Source: Gammaproteobacteria bacterium (GTDB taxonomy: Bacteria > Pseudomonadota > Gammaproteobacteria > Burkholderiales > Rhodocyclaceae). Taken from it: DNA of 36,064 bases. Position 1 is the stretch's first letter; each line of letters starts with the position of its first letter. The stretch spans positions 2,750 to 38,813 of the forward strand of contig JARFTX010000033.1 in assembly GCA_029289265.1 (NCBI GenBank). The letters run 5' to 3'. The position numbers were made by a program, and so were the translations under genes. Below are positions 17,128 to 25,472 of the stretch, one piece after another. The notes below the pieces were generated by a model. The model ran no database searches, had not been told where the DNA came from, and saw only the letters and a program-made list of their open reading frames with translations.

Positions 17128-18267
17128 ATGACCGTATCGATTCGACCGCTCGACAGCGCCGACCAGGCCGCCCTCGAACACGTCCGCCAGTTCTTCCGAA
17201 ACTATGCCGGATGGCTGGGCGTGGATCTCTCCTTCCAGGGCTTCGGCGACGAGATGGACGCACTGCCCGGCGTCTACGCGGCGCCCGAGGGGCGCCTGTT
17301 CTACGCCGAGGACGAGGGCGTGCCCGCCGGCTGTGTGGGCCTGCGGCCCTACACCCAGGGCATCTGCGAGATGAAGCGCCTCTATGTCGAGCCCGCGCAG
17401 CGCGGCCACGGGGTCGGCCGGGCGCTGGCGCTCGCCGCGATCCGCGCCGCCCGCGCGCTCGGCTACAAGCGCATGATCGTCGACACCGTGCCGGCGATGC
17501 GCATCGCCATGAAGCTCTATCGCGAGCTCGGTTTCAACGAGGCGCCGGCCTATTACCCGACTCCGCTCGAAGGCACGGTCTTCTTTGCCCTCGATCTGGA
17601 GAACTGGTCGGAGGAGGAACTCGCCGACGACAGCCTGTCGCATCTGTTCGACTTCAATCGCGCCTGGGCCCAGCAGATGCGCGAGATCGAGCCCGGCTTC
17701 TTCGACAAGCTCTCCGAACTGCAGACGCCCGAGTACCTCTGGATCGGCTGCTCGGACTCGCGCGTGCCGGCCAACCAGATCGTCGGGCTGCTGCCGGGCG
17801 AGGTGTTCGTGCATCGCAACGTCGCCAACGTCGTCGTGCACACCGACCTCAACTGCCTGTCGGTGATCCAGTACGCGGTCGATGTACTCAAGGTCAAGCA
17901 CGTCATGGTGGTCGGGCACTACGGCTGCGGCGGCGTCAAGGCGGCGCTGCGGCGCGACCGTGTCGGCCTGGTCGACCTTTGGCTGCGCCACGTGCAGGAT
18001 GTGCATGTCAAACATCGGGGGCTCGTCGACGCGCTCGAGCCTGCGCGGGCACACGATCGCCTGTGCGAGCTCAACGTGCTGGAACAAGTCGCCAACGTGT
18101 GCCAGACCATAGTAGTGCAGGACGCCTGGCGGCGCGGTCAGCCGCTCACCGTGCACGGCTGGATCTACGGCCTGCAGGACGGCCTGATGCGCGACCTCGG
18201 GCTCAACGTGCATCGCCCCGAAGACCTCGTGCCGCGCTACGTCGCGGCGCTCGAAGCGCTGGCCTGA
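17128..18267 (+). CDS. GNAT acetyltransferase fused to beta-carbonic anhydrase
   Basis: One uninterrupted 379-residue frame encodes two complete domains. Residues 1-155 are a GNAT N-acetyltransferase: MKRLYVEPAQRGHGVGRAL (about 82-100) holds the acetyl-CoA loop, and ALYRELGF-like KLYRELGFNEAP closes the fold. Residues about 165-379 are a full-length beta-carbonic anhydrase close to E. coli Can (SLSHLFDFNRAWAQQM onward). Its zinc ligands are Cys208, His264 and Cys267, with the Asp210-Arg212 pair in CSDSR, and the Can-type HVRNVAN-like VHRNVANVVVHTDLNCLSV. The anhydrase interconverts CO2 and bicarbonate. The acetyl acceptor of the GNAT part is unknown. It lies between thioesterase and thiolase genes; bicarbonate supply for an acyl-CoA carboxylase step is one idea. 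No start codon with a ribosome site is evident at the domain junction, so the fusion looks real. Confidence 0.9.
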   Translation: MTVSIRPLDSADQAALEHVRQFFRNYAGWLGVDLSFQGFGDEMDALPGVYAAPEGRLFYAEDEGVPAGCVGLRPYTQGICEMKRLYVEPAQRGHGVGRALALAAIRAARALGYKRMIVDTVPAMRIAMKLYRELGFNEAPAYYPTPLEGTVFFALDLENWSEEELADDSLSHLFDFNRAWAQQMREIEPGFFDKLSELQTPEYLWIGCSDSRVPANQIVGLLPGEVFVHRNVANVVVHTDLNCLSVIQYAVDVLKVKHVMVVGHYGCGGVKAALRRDRVGLVDLWLRHVQDVHVKHRGLVDALEPARAHDRLCELNVLEQVANVCQTIVVQDAWRRGQPLTVHGWIYGLQDGLMRDLGLNVHRPEDLVPRYVAALEALA

Positions 18268-18308
18268 ACCGGGCCGGCCCCACCGAAAGGGAAACAGGAG
18301 AAACCCTC

Positions 18309-19499
18309 ATGAACGATCCCATCGTCATCGTATCCGCCGCCCGCACCCCGATGGGCGGCTTCCAGGGCGACCTCGCCGGCGTGACCGCGCCCGAGCTCGG
18401 CGCGGTCGCAATCCGTGCCGCGGTCGAGCGCGCCGGCCTTGCGCCCGACCAGGTCGAGGAAGTCATCATGGGCTGCGTGCTGCCGGCCGGCCTCGGCCAG
18501 GCGCCCGCCCGCCAGGCCGCGCTCGGCGCCGGGCTGGCGCTCTCGGCCGGCTGCACCACGGTGAACAAGGTGTGCGGCTCGGGCATGAAGGCGACCATGC
18601 TCGCCCACGACCTGCTCGCCGTCGGCAGCGCCGAGGTGATGGTCGCCGGCGGCATGGAGTCGATGTCCAACGCCCCCTATCTGCTGCCCAAGGCGCGCGG
18701 CGGCTACCGCCTCGGCCACGGCCAGCTGCTCGACCACATGTTCTTCGACGGCCTCGAGGACCGCTACACGCAGGAGCACAAGGGCCGCCTGATGGGCACC
18801 TTCGCCGAGGACTGCGCCGCCCACTTCGACTTCTCGCGCCGCGCCCAGGACGAGTTCGCGATCGCCTCGACGACGCGCGCGCAAGCCGCGATCCAGGACG
18901 GCAGCTTCGCCTGGGAGGTCGCCCCGGTCACGGTCGCCGGGCGCAAGGGCGACACCGTCGTCGACCGCGACGAGCAGCCGCTCAAGGCACAGCTCGACAA
19001 GATCGGGGGGCTGAAGCCCGCCTTCAAGAAGGACGGCACCGTCACCGCCGCGAACTCGAGCTCGATCTCCGACGGTGCCGCGGCGCTGGTGCTGATGCGG
19101 CGCTCGACCGCGGCGCGGCTGGGGCTCGCGCCGCTCGCCACCATTGTCGGGCACACGACGCACGCCCAGGCGCCGCACTGGTTCACCACGGCGCCCGTCG
19201 GCGCGATCCAGAAGCTGCTGGCCAAGACCGGCTGGACTGCCGGCGACGTCGACCTGTGGGAGATCAACGAGGCCTTCGCCGTCGTCACGATGGCGGCGAT
19301 GAAGGAGCTCGACCTGCCGCACGACCGGGTGAACGTGCATGGCGGCGCCTGCGCGCTGGGCCACCCGATCGGCGCCTCGGGCGCCCGCATCCTGGTGACG
19401 CTCCTCGGCGCGCTCCGCAAGTACGGCAAGCGCCGCGGCGTGGCGAGCCTGTGCATCGGCGGCGGCGAGGCGACGGCGCTGGCGGTGGAACTCGCCTGA
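18309..19499 (+). CDS. Acetyl-CoA C-acyltransferase (thiolase)
   Basis: 396 residues of type II thiolase. The nucleophile is Cys89 in [10 protein letters not shown]. His352 ([10 protein letters not shown]) and Cys382 (LCIGGGEA) complete the active site. It either cleaves beta-ketoacyl-CoA to acetyl-CoA plus a shortened acyl-CoA or condenses two acetyl-CoA to acetoacetyl-CoA. In this operon, next to an acyl-CoA dehydrogenase, cleavage is more likely; condensation for PHA synthesis is possible. Substrate length cannot be judged. The ATG at 18309 has ACAGGAG 9 nt upstream; the longer open frame from 17088 runs antiparallel in codon use to the fusion gene and is not real. It is spaced 41 bp after the fusion gene and 31 bp before the next gene. 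Confidence 0.93.
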   Translation: MNDPIVIVSAARTPMGGFQGDLAGVTAPELGAVAIRAAVERAGLAPDQVEEVIMGCVLPAGLGQAPARQAALGAGLALSAGCTTVNKVCGSGMKATMLAHDLLAVGSAEVMVAGGMESMSNAPYLLPKARGGYRLGHGQLLDHMFFDGLEDRYTQEHKGRLMGTFAEDCAAHFDFSRRAQDEFAIASTTRAQAAIQDGSFAWEVAPVTVAGRKGDTVVDRDEQPLKAQLDKIGGLKPAFKKDGTVTAANSSSISDGAAALVLMRRSTAARLGLAPLATIVGHTTHAQAPHWFTTAPVGAIQKLLAKTGWTAGDVDLWEINEAFAVVTMAAMKELDLPHDRVNVHGGACALGHPIGASGARILVTLLGALRKYGKRRGVASLCIGGGEATALAVELA

Positions 19500-19530
19500 C
19501 GCCGCCCCCGAACAACAACGGAGACACCGA

Positions 19531-20664
19531 ATGATCCTGACCGAAGAACAGGAAATGATCCGCGACTCGCTGCGCGCCTTCGCGCAGGAGCGCCTCGCGC
19601 CGTTCGCGGCCGAGTGGGACCGCAACCACACCTTTCCGCGCGAGGCGCTGCAGGAGCTCGCCGGGCTCGGCGCGCTCGGCATGGTGGTGCCGGAAGAGTG
19701 GGGCGGCGCCGGCATGGACTACATGAGCCTCGTGCTCGCGCTCGAGGAGATCGCGGCCGGCGACGGCGCGACCTCGACCATCGTCAGCGTGCAGAACTCG
19801 CTCGCCTGCGGCATCCCCAACCGCTTCGGCGGCGATGCGCAGAAGGAGCGCTGGCTCAAGCCGCTCGCCCGCGGCGAGATGCTGGGCTGCTTCTGCCTCA
19901 CCGAGCCGCACGTCGGCTCGGACGCCGCCGCCTTGCGCACCACCGCGGTCCGGGACGGCGACGAATGGGTGCTCAACGGCGTCAAGCAGTTCATCACCAC
20001 CGGCCGCGAGGCCGACGTCGCGATCGTCTTCGCAGTCACCGACAAGGCCGCCGGCAAGAAGGGCATCTCCTGCTTCCTGGTGCCGACCGACGCGCCGGGC
20101 TACATCGTCGCCCGCATCGAGGAGAAGATGGGCCAGAAGGCCTCCGACACCGCGCAAATCCTCTTCGAGAACTGCCGCGTGCCGGCCGACGCCTTGCTCG
20201 GCGCCGAGGGCGAGGGCTACAGGATCGCGCTCTCCAACCTCGAGGCCGGCCGCATCGGCATCGCCGCGCAGTGCCTGGGCATGGCGCGCGCCGCGCTCGA
20301 GGCGGCGATCAAGTACGCCCACGAGCGCGAGACCTTCGGCAAGCCGATCTTCGAGCACCAGGCGGTGAATTTCCGCCTCGCCGACATGGCGACCCGGCTC
20401 GAAGCCGCGCGCCAGCTCGTCTGGCACGCCGCGAGCCTCAAGGACGCCGGCCGGCCGTGCCTCAAGGAAGCGTCGATGGCCAAGCTCTTCGCCTCGGAGA
20501 TCGCCGAGCAGGTCTGCTCCGACGCGATCCAGATCCACGGCGGCTACGGCTACGTCAGCGACTTCCCGGTCGAGCGCATCTACCGCGACGTGCGCGTGTG
20601 CCAGATCTACGAGGGCGCGAGCGACATCCAGCGCCTCGTCATCGGCCGCGCGCTGGCGCTGTGA
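19531..20664 (+). CDS. Acyl-CoA dehydrogenase, short/branched-chain type
   Basis: FAD enzyme of 377 residues that oxidises acyl-CoA to trans-2-enoyl-CoA, passing electrons to ETF. The N-terminal helical domain [17 protein letters not shown], the flavin-site stretch [16 protein letters not shown], and the C-terminal [19 protein letters not shown] are all textbook. The catalytic base is Glu361 in IYEGASDIQ. Length and motif wording fit short-chain or 2-methyl-branched acyl-CoA dehydrogenases. With the LiuR-like regulator upstream, a branched-chain amino-acid (isoleucine or valine) step is reasonable but unproven. It follows thiolase by 31 bp. Confidence 0.93.
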   Translation: MILTEEQEMIRDSLRAFAQERLAPFAAEWDRNHTFPREALQELAGLGALGMVVPEEWGGAGMDYMSLVLALEEIAAGDGATSTIVSVQNSLACGIPNRFGGDAQKERWLKPLARGEMLGCFCLTEPHVGSDAAALRTTAVRDGDEWVLNGVKQFITTGREADVAIVFAVTDKAAGKKGISCFLVPTDAPGYIVARIEEKMGQKASDTAQILFENCRVPADALLGAEGEGYRIALSNLEAGRIGIAAQCLGMARAALEAAIKYAHERETFGKPIFEHQAVNFRLADMATRLEAARQLVWHAASLKDAGRPCLKEASMAKLFASEIAEQVCSDAIQIHGGYGYVSDFPVERIYRDVRVCQIYEGASDIQRLVIGRALAL

Positions 20665-20695
20665 GCACGGGCCGCATGCCACGGAGGCCCGCCCC

Positions 20696-21298
20696 ATGAG
20701 CAATCCGATCGAGTTCTGGTTCGACTTCTCTTCGCCCTACGGCTACTTCATGAGCGAGCGGATCGACGCCGTCGCCGCGCGCCACGGCCGCAAGGTCCGC
20801 TGGCGGCCGTTCCTGCTCGGCGCCGTCTACAAGCAGTTCGACTTCAAGCCGCTGCCGTCGATCCCGCTCAAGGGGCCGTACTCGGTGCACGACATCCTGC
20901 GCACCAGCCGCTTCCTCGACATTCCCTGCGTGATCCCCGAGGCCTTTCCGATCGCCACCCAGCACGCGGCGCGCGCCTGGTACTGGCTGCACGACCGCGA
21001 CTGCGCGATGGCGCGCGCCTTCGCCCATGCCGCCTTCCGCGACTACTTCCGCGACGGCCGCGACATCTCGCAGCCGGAGCGCGTGCTCGAGCTTGCCGCC
21101 GCCTGCGGTGCCGACCGCGACGCCCTCGCCGCGGCGCTCGGCAGCGAGGAGCTGAAGACCCGTTTGCGCGACGAATGCGCTGCCGCGATCGCCCGCGGCA
21201 TCTTCGGCTCGCCCTTCGTGGTCATCGACGGCGAGCCCTTCTGGGGCGTCGACCGCCTGCCGCAGATCGAGCGCTGGCTGGAGACGGGCGGGTTCTGA
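20696..21298 (+). CDS. DsbA-fold 2-hydroxychromene-2-carboxylate isomerase / kappa-GST-like protein
   Basis: 200 residues with the thioredoxin-fold start IEFWFDFSSPYGYFMSERI. Here SSPY takes the place of the CxxC of true DsbA, as in the glutathione-dependent isomerase NahD and in kappa-class GSTs. A helical insert follows, then GIFGSPFVVIDGEPFWGVDRL near the C-terminus, with the conserved cis-Pro and Asp. Family members isomerise aromatic degradation intermediates with glutathione. In this operon it may instead detoxify a reactive CoA-pathway product. It is the last gene of the run, 31 bp after the dehydrogenase. The 91 bp to the convergent fic stop contain only a weak 5-bp hairpin near 21366. 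Confidence 0.87.
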   Translation: MSNPIEFWFDFSSPYGYFMSERIDAVAARHGRKVRWRPFLLGAVYKQFDFKPLPSIPLKGPYSVHDILRTSRFLDIPCVIPEAFPIATQHAARAWYWLHDRDCAMARAFAHAAFRDYFRDGRDISQPERVLELAAACGADRDALAAALGSEELKTRLRDECAAAIARGIFGSPFVVIDGEPFWGVDRLPQIERWLETGGF

Positions 21299-21389
21299 CG
21301 GCCGTCGGTCCTGGCGAAGTCAGCGCCGAGATCTACCAGCAGACAGTTTGCCGAAAATCGCCAATGGGCATCGTGCCCGCCACGTGAGG

Positions 21390-22475
21390 CTATTGGGCGG
21401 CGCGAAGCGTTTCGATGAGCGCCGGGTTGATGAAGAGCTTTTCCCGACCCGCCTTCGCTTCCCTCAGCAATCCGATGTCGGCGAGCTGTTTCAGATAGAC
21501 CGACGCCGTCTGCCGCTGGGCGATTCCGGCCTCGACCACGTTGGCGATTCGGCAGTAGGGCTGCACGAAGATCAACTCGGTCAATTCGCGGGAGTACGCC
21601 CCGGGGGCCTCCTGTCGCATCCGGCTCGCCGTGTCGTCGATCAGCGTGCGAATGGCCTTGATTCGCGAGGTGGTCCAGCGGGCGGTGCTGCGGACCGCGT
21701 CCAGCATGAAGAGGATCCAGGGCTCCCATGCGCCCTGGCTGCTCACGTCGAGCAGGAGGCGGTAGTAATCCTGCTTGGCCTCGATGATGGCCTTGGATAG
21801 ATAGAGCACGGGAATGTCGAGCAGCTCCTTTTCCACCAGATAGAGCAGGTTCAGCACCCTTCCGGTGCGGCCATTGCCGTCGACGAACGGGTGGATGGCC
21901 TCGAACTGGTAGTGGCCGACGGCCATGCGCACGAGCGGGTCGATGTGCTCGGTCTCGTGCAGGAAGCGTTCCCAGTTGGCGAGCTTGTCGCGGAGGAGCG
22001 CCTCGCCTTCGGGCGGCGTGTAGATGACCTCGCCGGTTCGGTCGTTCATCAGCGCAGTGCCGGGCGTGCGGCGAATGTCCATCTCTACACCCTTGATGGT
22101 CCGGCAGATGTTCACGGCCGTTCGGGTGGTGAGGGGATGTCGCGCCAGTGATTCGAAGCCCTCGCGCAGGGCGGTTCTGTAGCGGAGCGCCTCCTTGGTC
22201 GCAGCGTCGGCCAATGCCTCGCGGTCATCCGCAAACCGGAACAGGCGATCCGTCGTGGTGACGATGTTCTCGATTTCCGAACTGGCTTGTGCTTCGAGCA
22301 GCGGAATGCTGTTGATGAGTACGGCCTGATTGGGGATCAGCTCACCAGCCTGCTTGAGTTCGGCAAGCGCTGCCCGGGCCTCGATACAGGCCTTGAGGAT
22401 GGGCCTCGATTCGATATCCGCTCTTGGGGGAAGCGGCGGCAGCGCATTGTAGGGAACGGCGGGGTCGAAGGGCAT
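21390..22475 (-). CDS. fic: Fic-domain AMP-transferase, class II self-inhibited, with C-terminal winged helix
   Basis: 361 residues. The catalytic motif [12 protein letters not shown] spans 195-206 complete, with His195 as base, so nucleotide transfer (usually AMPylation of a protein hydroxyl) should be possible. The inhibitory motif [S/T]xxxE[G/N] is present as SSEIEN at 65-70, before the Fic core. That makes it class II, the arrangement known from Shewanella SoFic, in which the Glu blocks productive ATP binding. The C-terminus (about 290-361) looks like a winged helix: [19 protein letters not shown] then [22 protein letters not shown]-binding tail together with the paired inverted repeats abutting the start codon suggests autoregulation. 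No separate antitoxin gene is present. It lies downstream of purT on the same strand but probably has its own promoter. Confidence 0.92.
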   Translation of the reverse strand: MPFDPAVPYNALPPLPPRADIESRPILKACIEARAALAELKQAGELIPNQAVLINSIPLLEAQASSEIENIVTTTDRLFRFADDREALADAATKEALRYRTALREGFESLARHPLTTRTAVNICRTIKGVEMDIRRTPGTALMNDRTGEVIYTPPEGEALLRDKLANWERFLHETEHIDPLVRMAVGHYQFEAIHPFVDGNGRTGRVLNLLYLVEKELLDIPVLYLSKAIIEAKQDYYRLLLDVSSQGAWEPWILFMLDAVRSTARWTTSRIKAIRTLIDDTASRMRQEAPGAYSRELTELIFVQPYCRIANVVEAGIAQRQTASVYLKQLADIGLLREAKAGREKLFINPALIETLRAAQ

Positions 22476-22575
22476 GTGTCGAGATACTCGGTCTTGATCG
22501 ACACGTCAGGGAAACGCGTCGACGGGATCGACATGATATTCCCGACGTGTCGATACATGGTGCGAATTTCGACAC
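22476..22575 (-). promoter_or_regulatory. Two-site operator and promoter region of fic
   Basis: Two inverted repeats share the same form, GTGTCGA-N15-TCGACAC: 22476-22504 and 22547-22575. Their centres are 71 bp apart. The first touches the fic start codon (22475), where no Shine-Dalgarno is seen. The second covers the likely -35 area. A -10-like TATCAT lies between them on the minus strand (22538-22533). Half-site spacing of 22 bp is two helical turns, as for a dimeric regulator. The second site ends 30 bp past the purT stop. Confidence 0.75.
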
Positions 22576-22605
22576 AACACCTTTGCCCGGTCGAGCTTCA
22601 CCGCC

Positions 22606-23805
22606 TCACCCCTTGACCGGCCGCACCTTGCTCGCGGCCAACCGCGCACGCTCGCGCGCCTCGGCAATGTCTGCGCCGTTCGCCACCGCGACGCCCATGC
22701 GGCGCTTGGCAAAGGATTCCGGCTTGCCGAACAGGCGCAGGTCGCTGCGCGGCACCGCCAGCGCCTCGGCGACGCCCTCGAAGGCGATGCCGGCCTCCTC
22801 CAGCCCGCCATACACCACCGCGGACGCACCCGGCTCGCGCAGCGCGACATCCACCGGCAGGCCGAGAATCGCGCGGGCGTGCAGCTCGAACTCGGAGAAG
22901 CGCTGCGAACACAGCGTGACCAGGCCGGTGTCATGGGGGCGGGGGCTGACCTCGGAGAACCACACCTCGTCGCCGCGGACGAACAGCTCCACGCCGAACA
23001 CGCCGCGCCCGCCGAGGTTGCCGGTGACCGCCGCGGCGATCTCCTGCGCACGCGCGAGCGCCGCGGGGCGCATCGGCTGCGGCTGCCAGGATTCGACGTA
23101 GTCGCCGGACACCTGCAGGTGGCCGATCGGCTCGCAGAAATAAGTCCGCACCGTGCCGTTCGCGTCGCAGGCGCGCACCGTCAGCAGCGTGATCTCGTAC
23201 TCGAAGTCGATGAAGCCCTCGACGATCACGCGGCCCTGGTTCACGCGCCCGCCGGCCGCGGCGTAGTCCCAGGCCGTCCTGACATCGTCCGGCCCGCGCA
23301 GCATCGACTGCCCCTTCCCCGACGACGACATCACCGGCTTGACGATGCACGGATAGCCGATGCCGCCGTCGATCGCGGCCTGCAACTCCTCGAGCGAACT
23401 GGCGAAGCGGTAGGGCGAGGTCGGCAGGCCGAGCTCCTCGGCGGCGAGGCGGCGGATGCCTTCGCGGTTCATCGTCAGCTGTGTCGCGCGGGCGGTCGGG
23501 ATGACTTCGGCCAGCCCCGCGGCCTCGATCTCGCCCAGCATCTCGGTGGCGATCGCCTCGATCTCGGGCACGATCAGATGCGGGCGCTCGGCCTCGACCA
23601 GCGCGCGCAGCGCGGCCCCGTCGGTCATCGCGATGACGTGGGCGCGATGCGCCACCTGATGGCCCGGCGCATTGGGGTAGCGGTCCACCGCGATCACTTC
23701 GACGCCCAGGCGCTGCAGGGCAATCACCACTTCCTTGCCGAGCTCTCCGGCACCAAGCAGCATCACGCGCAGCGCGCCGGACGAAAGGGGGGTGCCGAGC
23801 CTCAT
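22606..23805 (-). CDS. purT: Formate-dependent phosphoribosylglycinamide formyltransferase (GAR transformylase 2)
   Basis: Converts GAR plus formate and ATP to formyl-GAR, the folate-independent third step of purine synthesis. 399 residues, the usual PurT length, with an ATP-grasp fold. The N-terminal [20 protein letters not shown] and [18 protein letters not shown] are diagnostic. The ATP-binding [12 protein letters not shown] loop and the metal-binding [16 protein letters not shown] follow, ending with [26 protein letters not shown] lies 7 nt before the ATG. It is a housekeeping gene inside otherwise accessory DNA. No other purine genes are nearby. Confidence 0.96.
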   Translation of the reverse strand: MRLGTPLSSGALRVMLLGAGELGKEVVIALQRLGVEVIAVDRYPNAPGHQVAHRAHVIAMTDGAALRALVEAERPHLIVPEIEAIATEMLGEIEAAGLAEVIPTARATQLTMNREGIRRLAAEELGLPTSPYRFASSLEELQAAIDGGIGYPCIVKPVMSSSGKGQSMLRGPDDVRTAWDYAAAGGRVNQGRVIVEGFIDFEYEITLLTVRACDANGTVRTYFCEPIGHLQVSGDYVESWQPQPMRPAALARAQEIAAAVTGNLGGRGVFGVELFVRGDEVWFSEVSPRPHDTGLVTLCSQRFSEFELHARAILGLPVDVALREPGASAVVYGGLEEAGIAFEGVAEALAVPRSDLRLFGKPESFAKRRMGVAVANGADIAEARERARLAASKVRPVKG

Positions 23806-24044
23806 GAGATCGCTCCTTCAGGTTGTGGAATCACGACGGAACCGTGGAGCGCGAATGGTAATACGGCAGGGTGGCGGTAGTCGCCTGGGGGGCGTGCGAT
23901 CGGCCTGGCAACGGACGGCTTCACCTCCCGTAGCTGCGCCCGTCGGGGCGCGCGACCTCTCTTCTTTGCGCGCCTCGTTCGGCCACCGCAAGCAGACGCG
24001 CCGGTCGCGCCTCTCCTCTGCCCGCCTAGATAAAGGCGTCGGCG

Positions 24045-24412
24045 GCCGCGCTCGACTTTAGCCCCTGGCTGCGCTGGTTCCTGCTCATCTCGTTGCGGGC
24101 CATCGAGTCGGCCTCGGACCAGATCGATTGCATCCTCGGCAAGAGCCGCTTCTGACGCTAGCACCGCGCCCAGGCGCTCAGTCCGGACCAGATCAAGGTG
24201 CTCAACCGCCTGCTGGACAGCGACGAATTCAGCAGAGGCAGTTGCGGACAAGGCATCAGCGCTGTGCAGTGCCAGGCTTTGGCCAAAATTTCGAAGGCTA
24301 CGGTCACGCGGCATCTGGCCGACCTCGTGGCCAAGGGGTGTCTGGAAAAGCTACCGTGAGGGGGCGCTCCACCCGTTACCGGGTTCATTGGCGGGCGCAG
24401 AGCGATTTCTAG
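24045..24412 (+). pseudogene. Degenerate 3' fragment of a Fic-family gene
   Basis: Read in one frame, the sequence gives LDFSPWLRWFLL then RAIESASDQIDCILGKSRF, two in-frame stops (TGA at about 24153, TAG two codons later), then SPDQIKVLNRLLDSDEF and SKATVTRHLADLVAKGCLEK. After another stop, a +1 shift restores GGRSTRYRVHW. This order matches the C-terminal helices and winged helix of the DUF4172-type Fic family. The Fic core is absent. It is unlike the intact fic at 21390, so it is a separate decayed acquisition. The 240 bp between it and purT show no recognisable coding remnant. Confidence 0.7.
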
Positions 24413-24433
24413 CGGGCTCCAGCATGCCTCGAT

Positions 24434-24482
24434 ATTCGCATGCATGGAGTAATGCGCTTAAGCGCACTGGCTTGCATGAATC
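24434..24482. repeat. 14-bp perfect palindrome with flanking inverted arms
   Basis: TGCGCTTAAGCGCA at 24453-24466 is a perfect palindrome. Outside it, ATTCGCATGCA (24434-24444) and TGCATGAAT (24473-24481) form imperfect outer arms at nearly symmetric distances (8 and 6 bp). It lies between the dead fic fragment and the darTG promoter. It could be an operator, a recombination remnant or a hairpin; nothing decides. From 24483 to 24578 I see no other feature. Confidence 0.45.
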
Positions 24483-24578
24483 TTGCCCAACGCGCGCTCC
24501 CACGACCACTACGGGCACACCGTTCGAAGTCCTGTCTCGCCCCCAGGTGCGCGGGAAAGGCGATGCGCGTCGCGGCGC

Positions 24579-24609
24579 TTGGAATGCCTGCTCCCGGGAA
24601 AGCTAGAAT
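24579..24609 (+). promoter_or_regulatory. Candidate darTG promoter
   Basis: TTGGAA at 24579-24584, a 19-bp spacer and TAGAAT at 24604-24609 in the context GCTAGAATGG. The -10 context closely matches GCTACAATGG at 11523. It would start transcription about 115 nt before the small ORF that precedes darT. The long spacer lowers confidence. Confidence 0.4.
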
Positions 24610-24730
24610 GGCCCCCTCGGCTCTACGCCGATACCACCGCCCTGACCAGACCTCGTCGCGCTTCGCCGGCGGGTAAGATCCGAACACCGAAACGCTTCAG
24701 TCGATCTATGCGCACGCACTGAGGATGTCG

Positions 24731-24829
24731 ATGACGAGGTTCACCTTCTCGCGCCGCGAATTCCTGCTCTTCACCGGGAAAGTCCCGCTCAAGGTCGCTG
24801 CCGACTCCGTGGAATTGGCCCGTGGCTAA
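24731..24829 (+). CDS. Tiny ORF overlapping the start of darT
   Basis: 32 codons from ATG 24731 (MTRFTFSRREFLLFTG onward) to TAA 24827-24829. The stop overlaps the GTG start of darT by 8 nt (GTGGCTAA), a layout that favours translational coupling. GAGGA lies just upstream of the ATG. The same frame is open back to 24677, adding TETLQSIYAHAL-like residues without a better start. The amino-acid composition is protein-like, so it may be a leader peptide or the tail of a lost upstream gene. I do not recognise a family. Confidence 0.4.
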   Translation: MTRFTFSRREFLLFTGKVPLKVAADSVELARG

Positions 24830-25472
24830 CCACTACCCCAGCCTCAACCCCGACAAGGCGCTGATCTGGCGCATCGTCCACCGCGACAACCTGCCGTGGA
24901 TCCTCGATCACGGCCTGCATTGCGGCAACAGCGCGCTGCGCGCGCCGAACTGGGTCAATATCGGCAACCCGGAGCTGATCGACAAGCGCGCAAGGCACCT
25001 CGTGCCGCGACAACCGGGCGGCTACCTCAACGACTACGTACCGTTCTACTTCACCCCGTTCTCGGTGATGATGAAGAACGTTCATTCGGGCTGGGGCGGT
25101 ATCAGGCAGCGCCCGAACGAGGAGATCGTGATCCTGGTCTCGAGTCTGCACCACGTCCACCAACTTGGCCTGCGCTACCTGTTCACCGACAGCCATGCCT
25201 ACTACCAGTGGGCGAACTTCTATGACGACCTGGCCGATCTCGACAAGATCGACTGGCCGCTGCTGCAGCAGCGCAACTTCAGGCGCAATCCCGACGATCC
25301 GGCACAGTTCGAGCGCTACCAGGCCGAGGCGCTAATCCATCGGCATCTCCCGGTTGCGGGTCTTCGGGGTATCGTCTGCTACACCGAGCGGCTAAAATTG
25401 CACATCGAACAGCAAGTACAGGCACGCGGCTTGACCTTGCCGGTCTACGCCAGGACGGGGTGGTACTTCTGA
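24822..25472 (+). CDS. darT: DarT-family DNA ADP-ribosyltransferase toxin (DUF4433)
   Basis: 216 residues from a GTG start. DarT toxins transfer ADP-ribose from NAD to bases in single-stranded DNA, stalling replication; DarTG systems are known in phage defence. Family landmarks are [20 protein letters not shown] at 13-32, NDYVPFYF at 70-77, [10 protein letters not shown] (His125) and [13 protein letters not shown], whose Glu169 fits the catalytic glutamate. Where the Thermus-type enzymes, as I recall them, read RSPM after the VPFYF strand, this protein has FSVMM (Phe80), so the NAD-binding loop differs from the prototype. The TGA overlaps the ATG of darG by one base, typical of a toxin-antitoxin pair. 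GTG is chosen because it aligns with the family start and overlaps the preceding small ORF. Confidence 0.9.
   Translation: MANHYPSLNPDKALIWRIVHRDNLPWILDHGLHCGNSALRAPNWVNIGNPELIDKRARHLVPRQPGGYLNDYVPFYFTPFSVMMKNVHSGWGGIRQRPNEEIVILVSSLHHVHQLGLRYLFTDSHAYYQWANFYDDLADLDKIDWPLLQQRNFRRNPDDPAQFERYQAEALIHRHLPVAGLRGIVCYTERLKLHIEQQVQARGLTLPVYARTGWYF

Noticed and set aside
15871-18213. Minus-strand open frame of 780 codons opposite the regulator and fusion genes
   Set aside because: It crosses several well-supported plus-strand genes and shows no recognisable domain.
17088-18308. N-terminal extension of the thiolase frame
   Set aside because: It overlaps the GNAT/carbonic anhydrase gene in another frame; thiolase starts at 18309 with a ribosome site.
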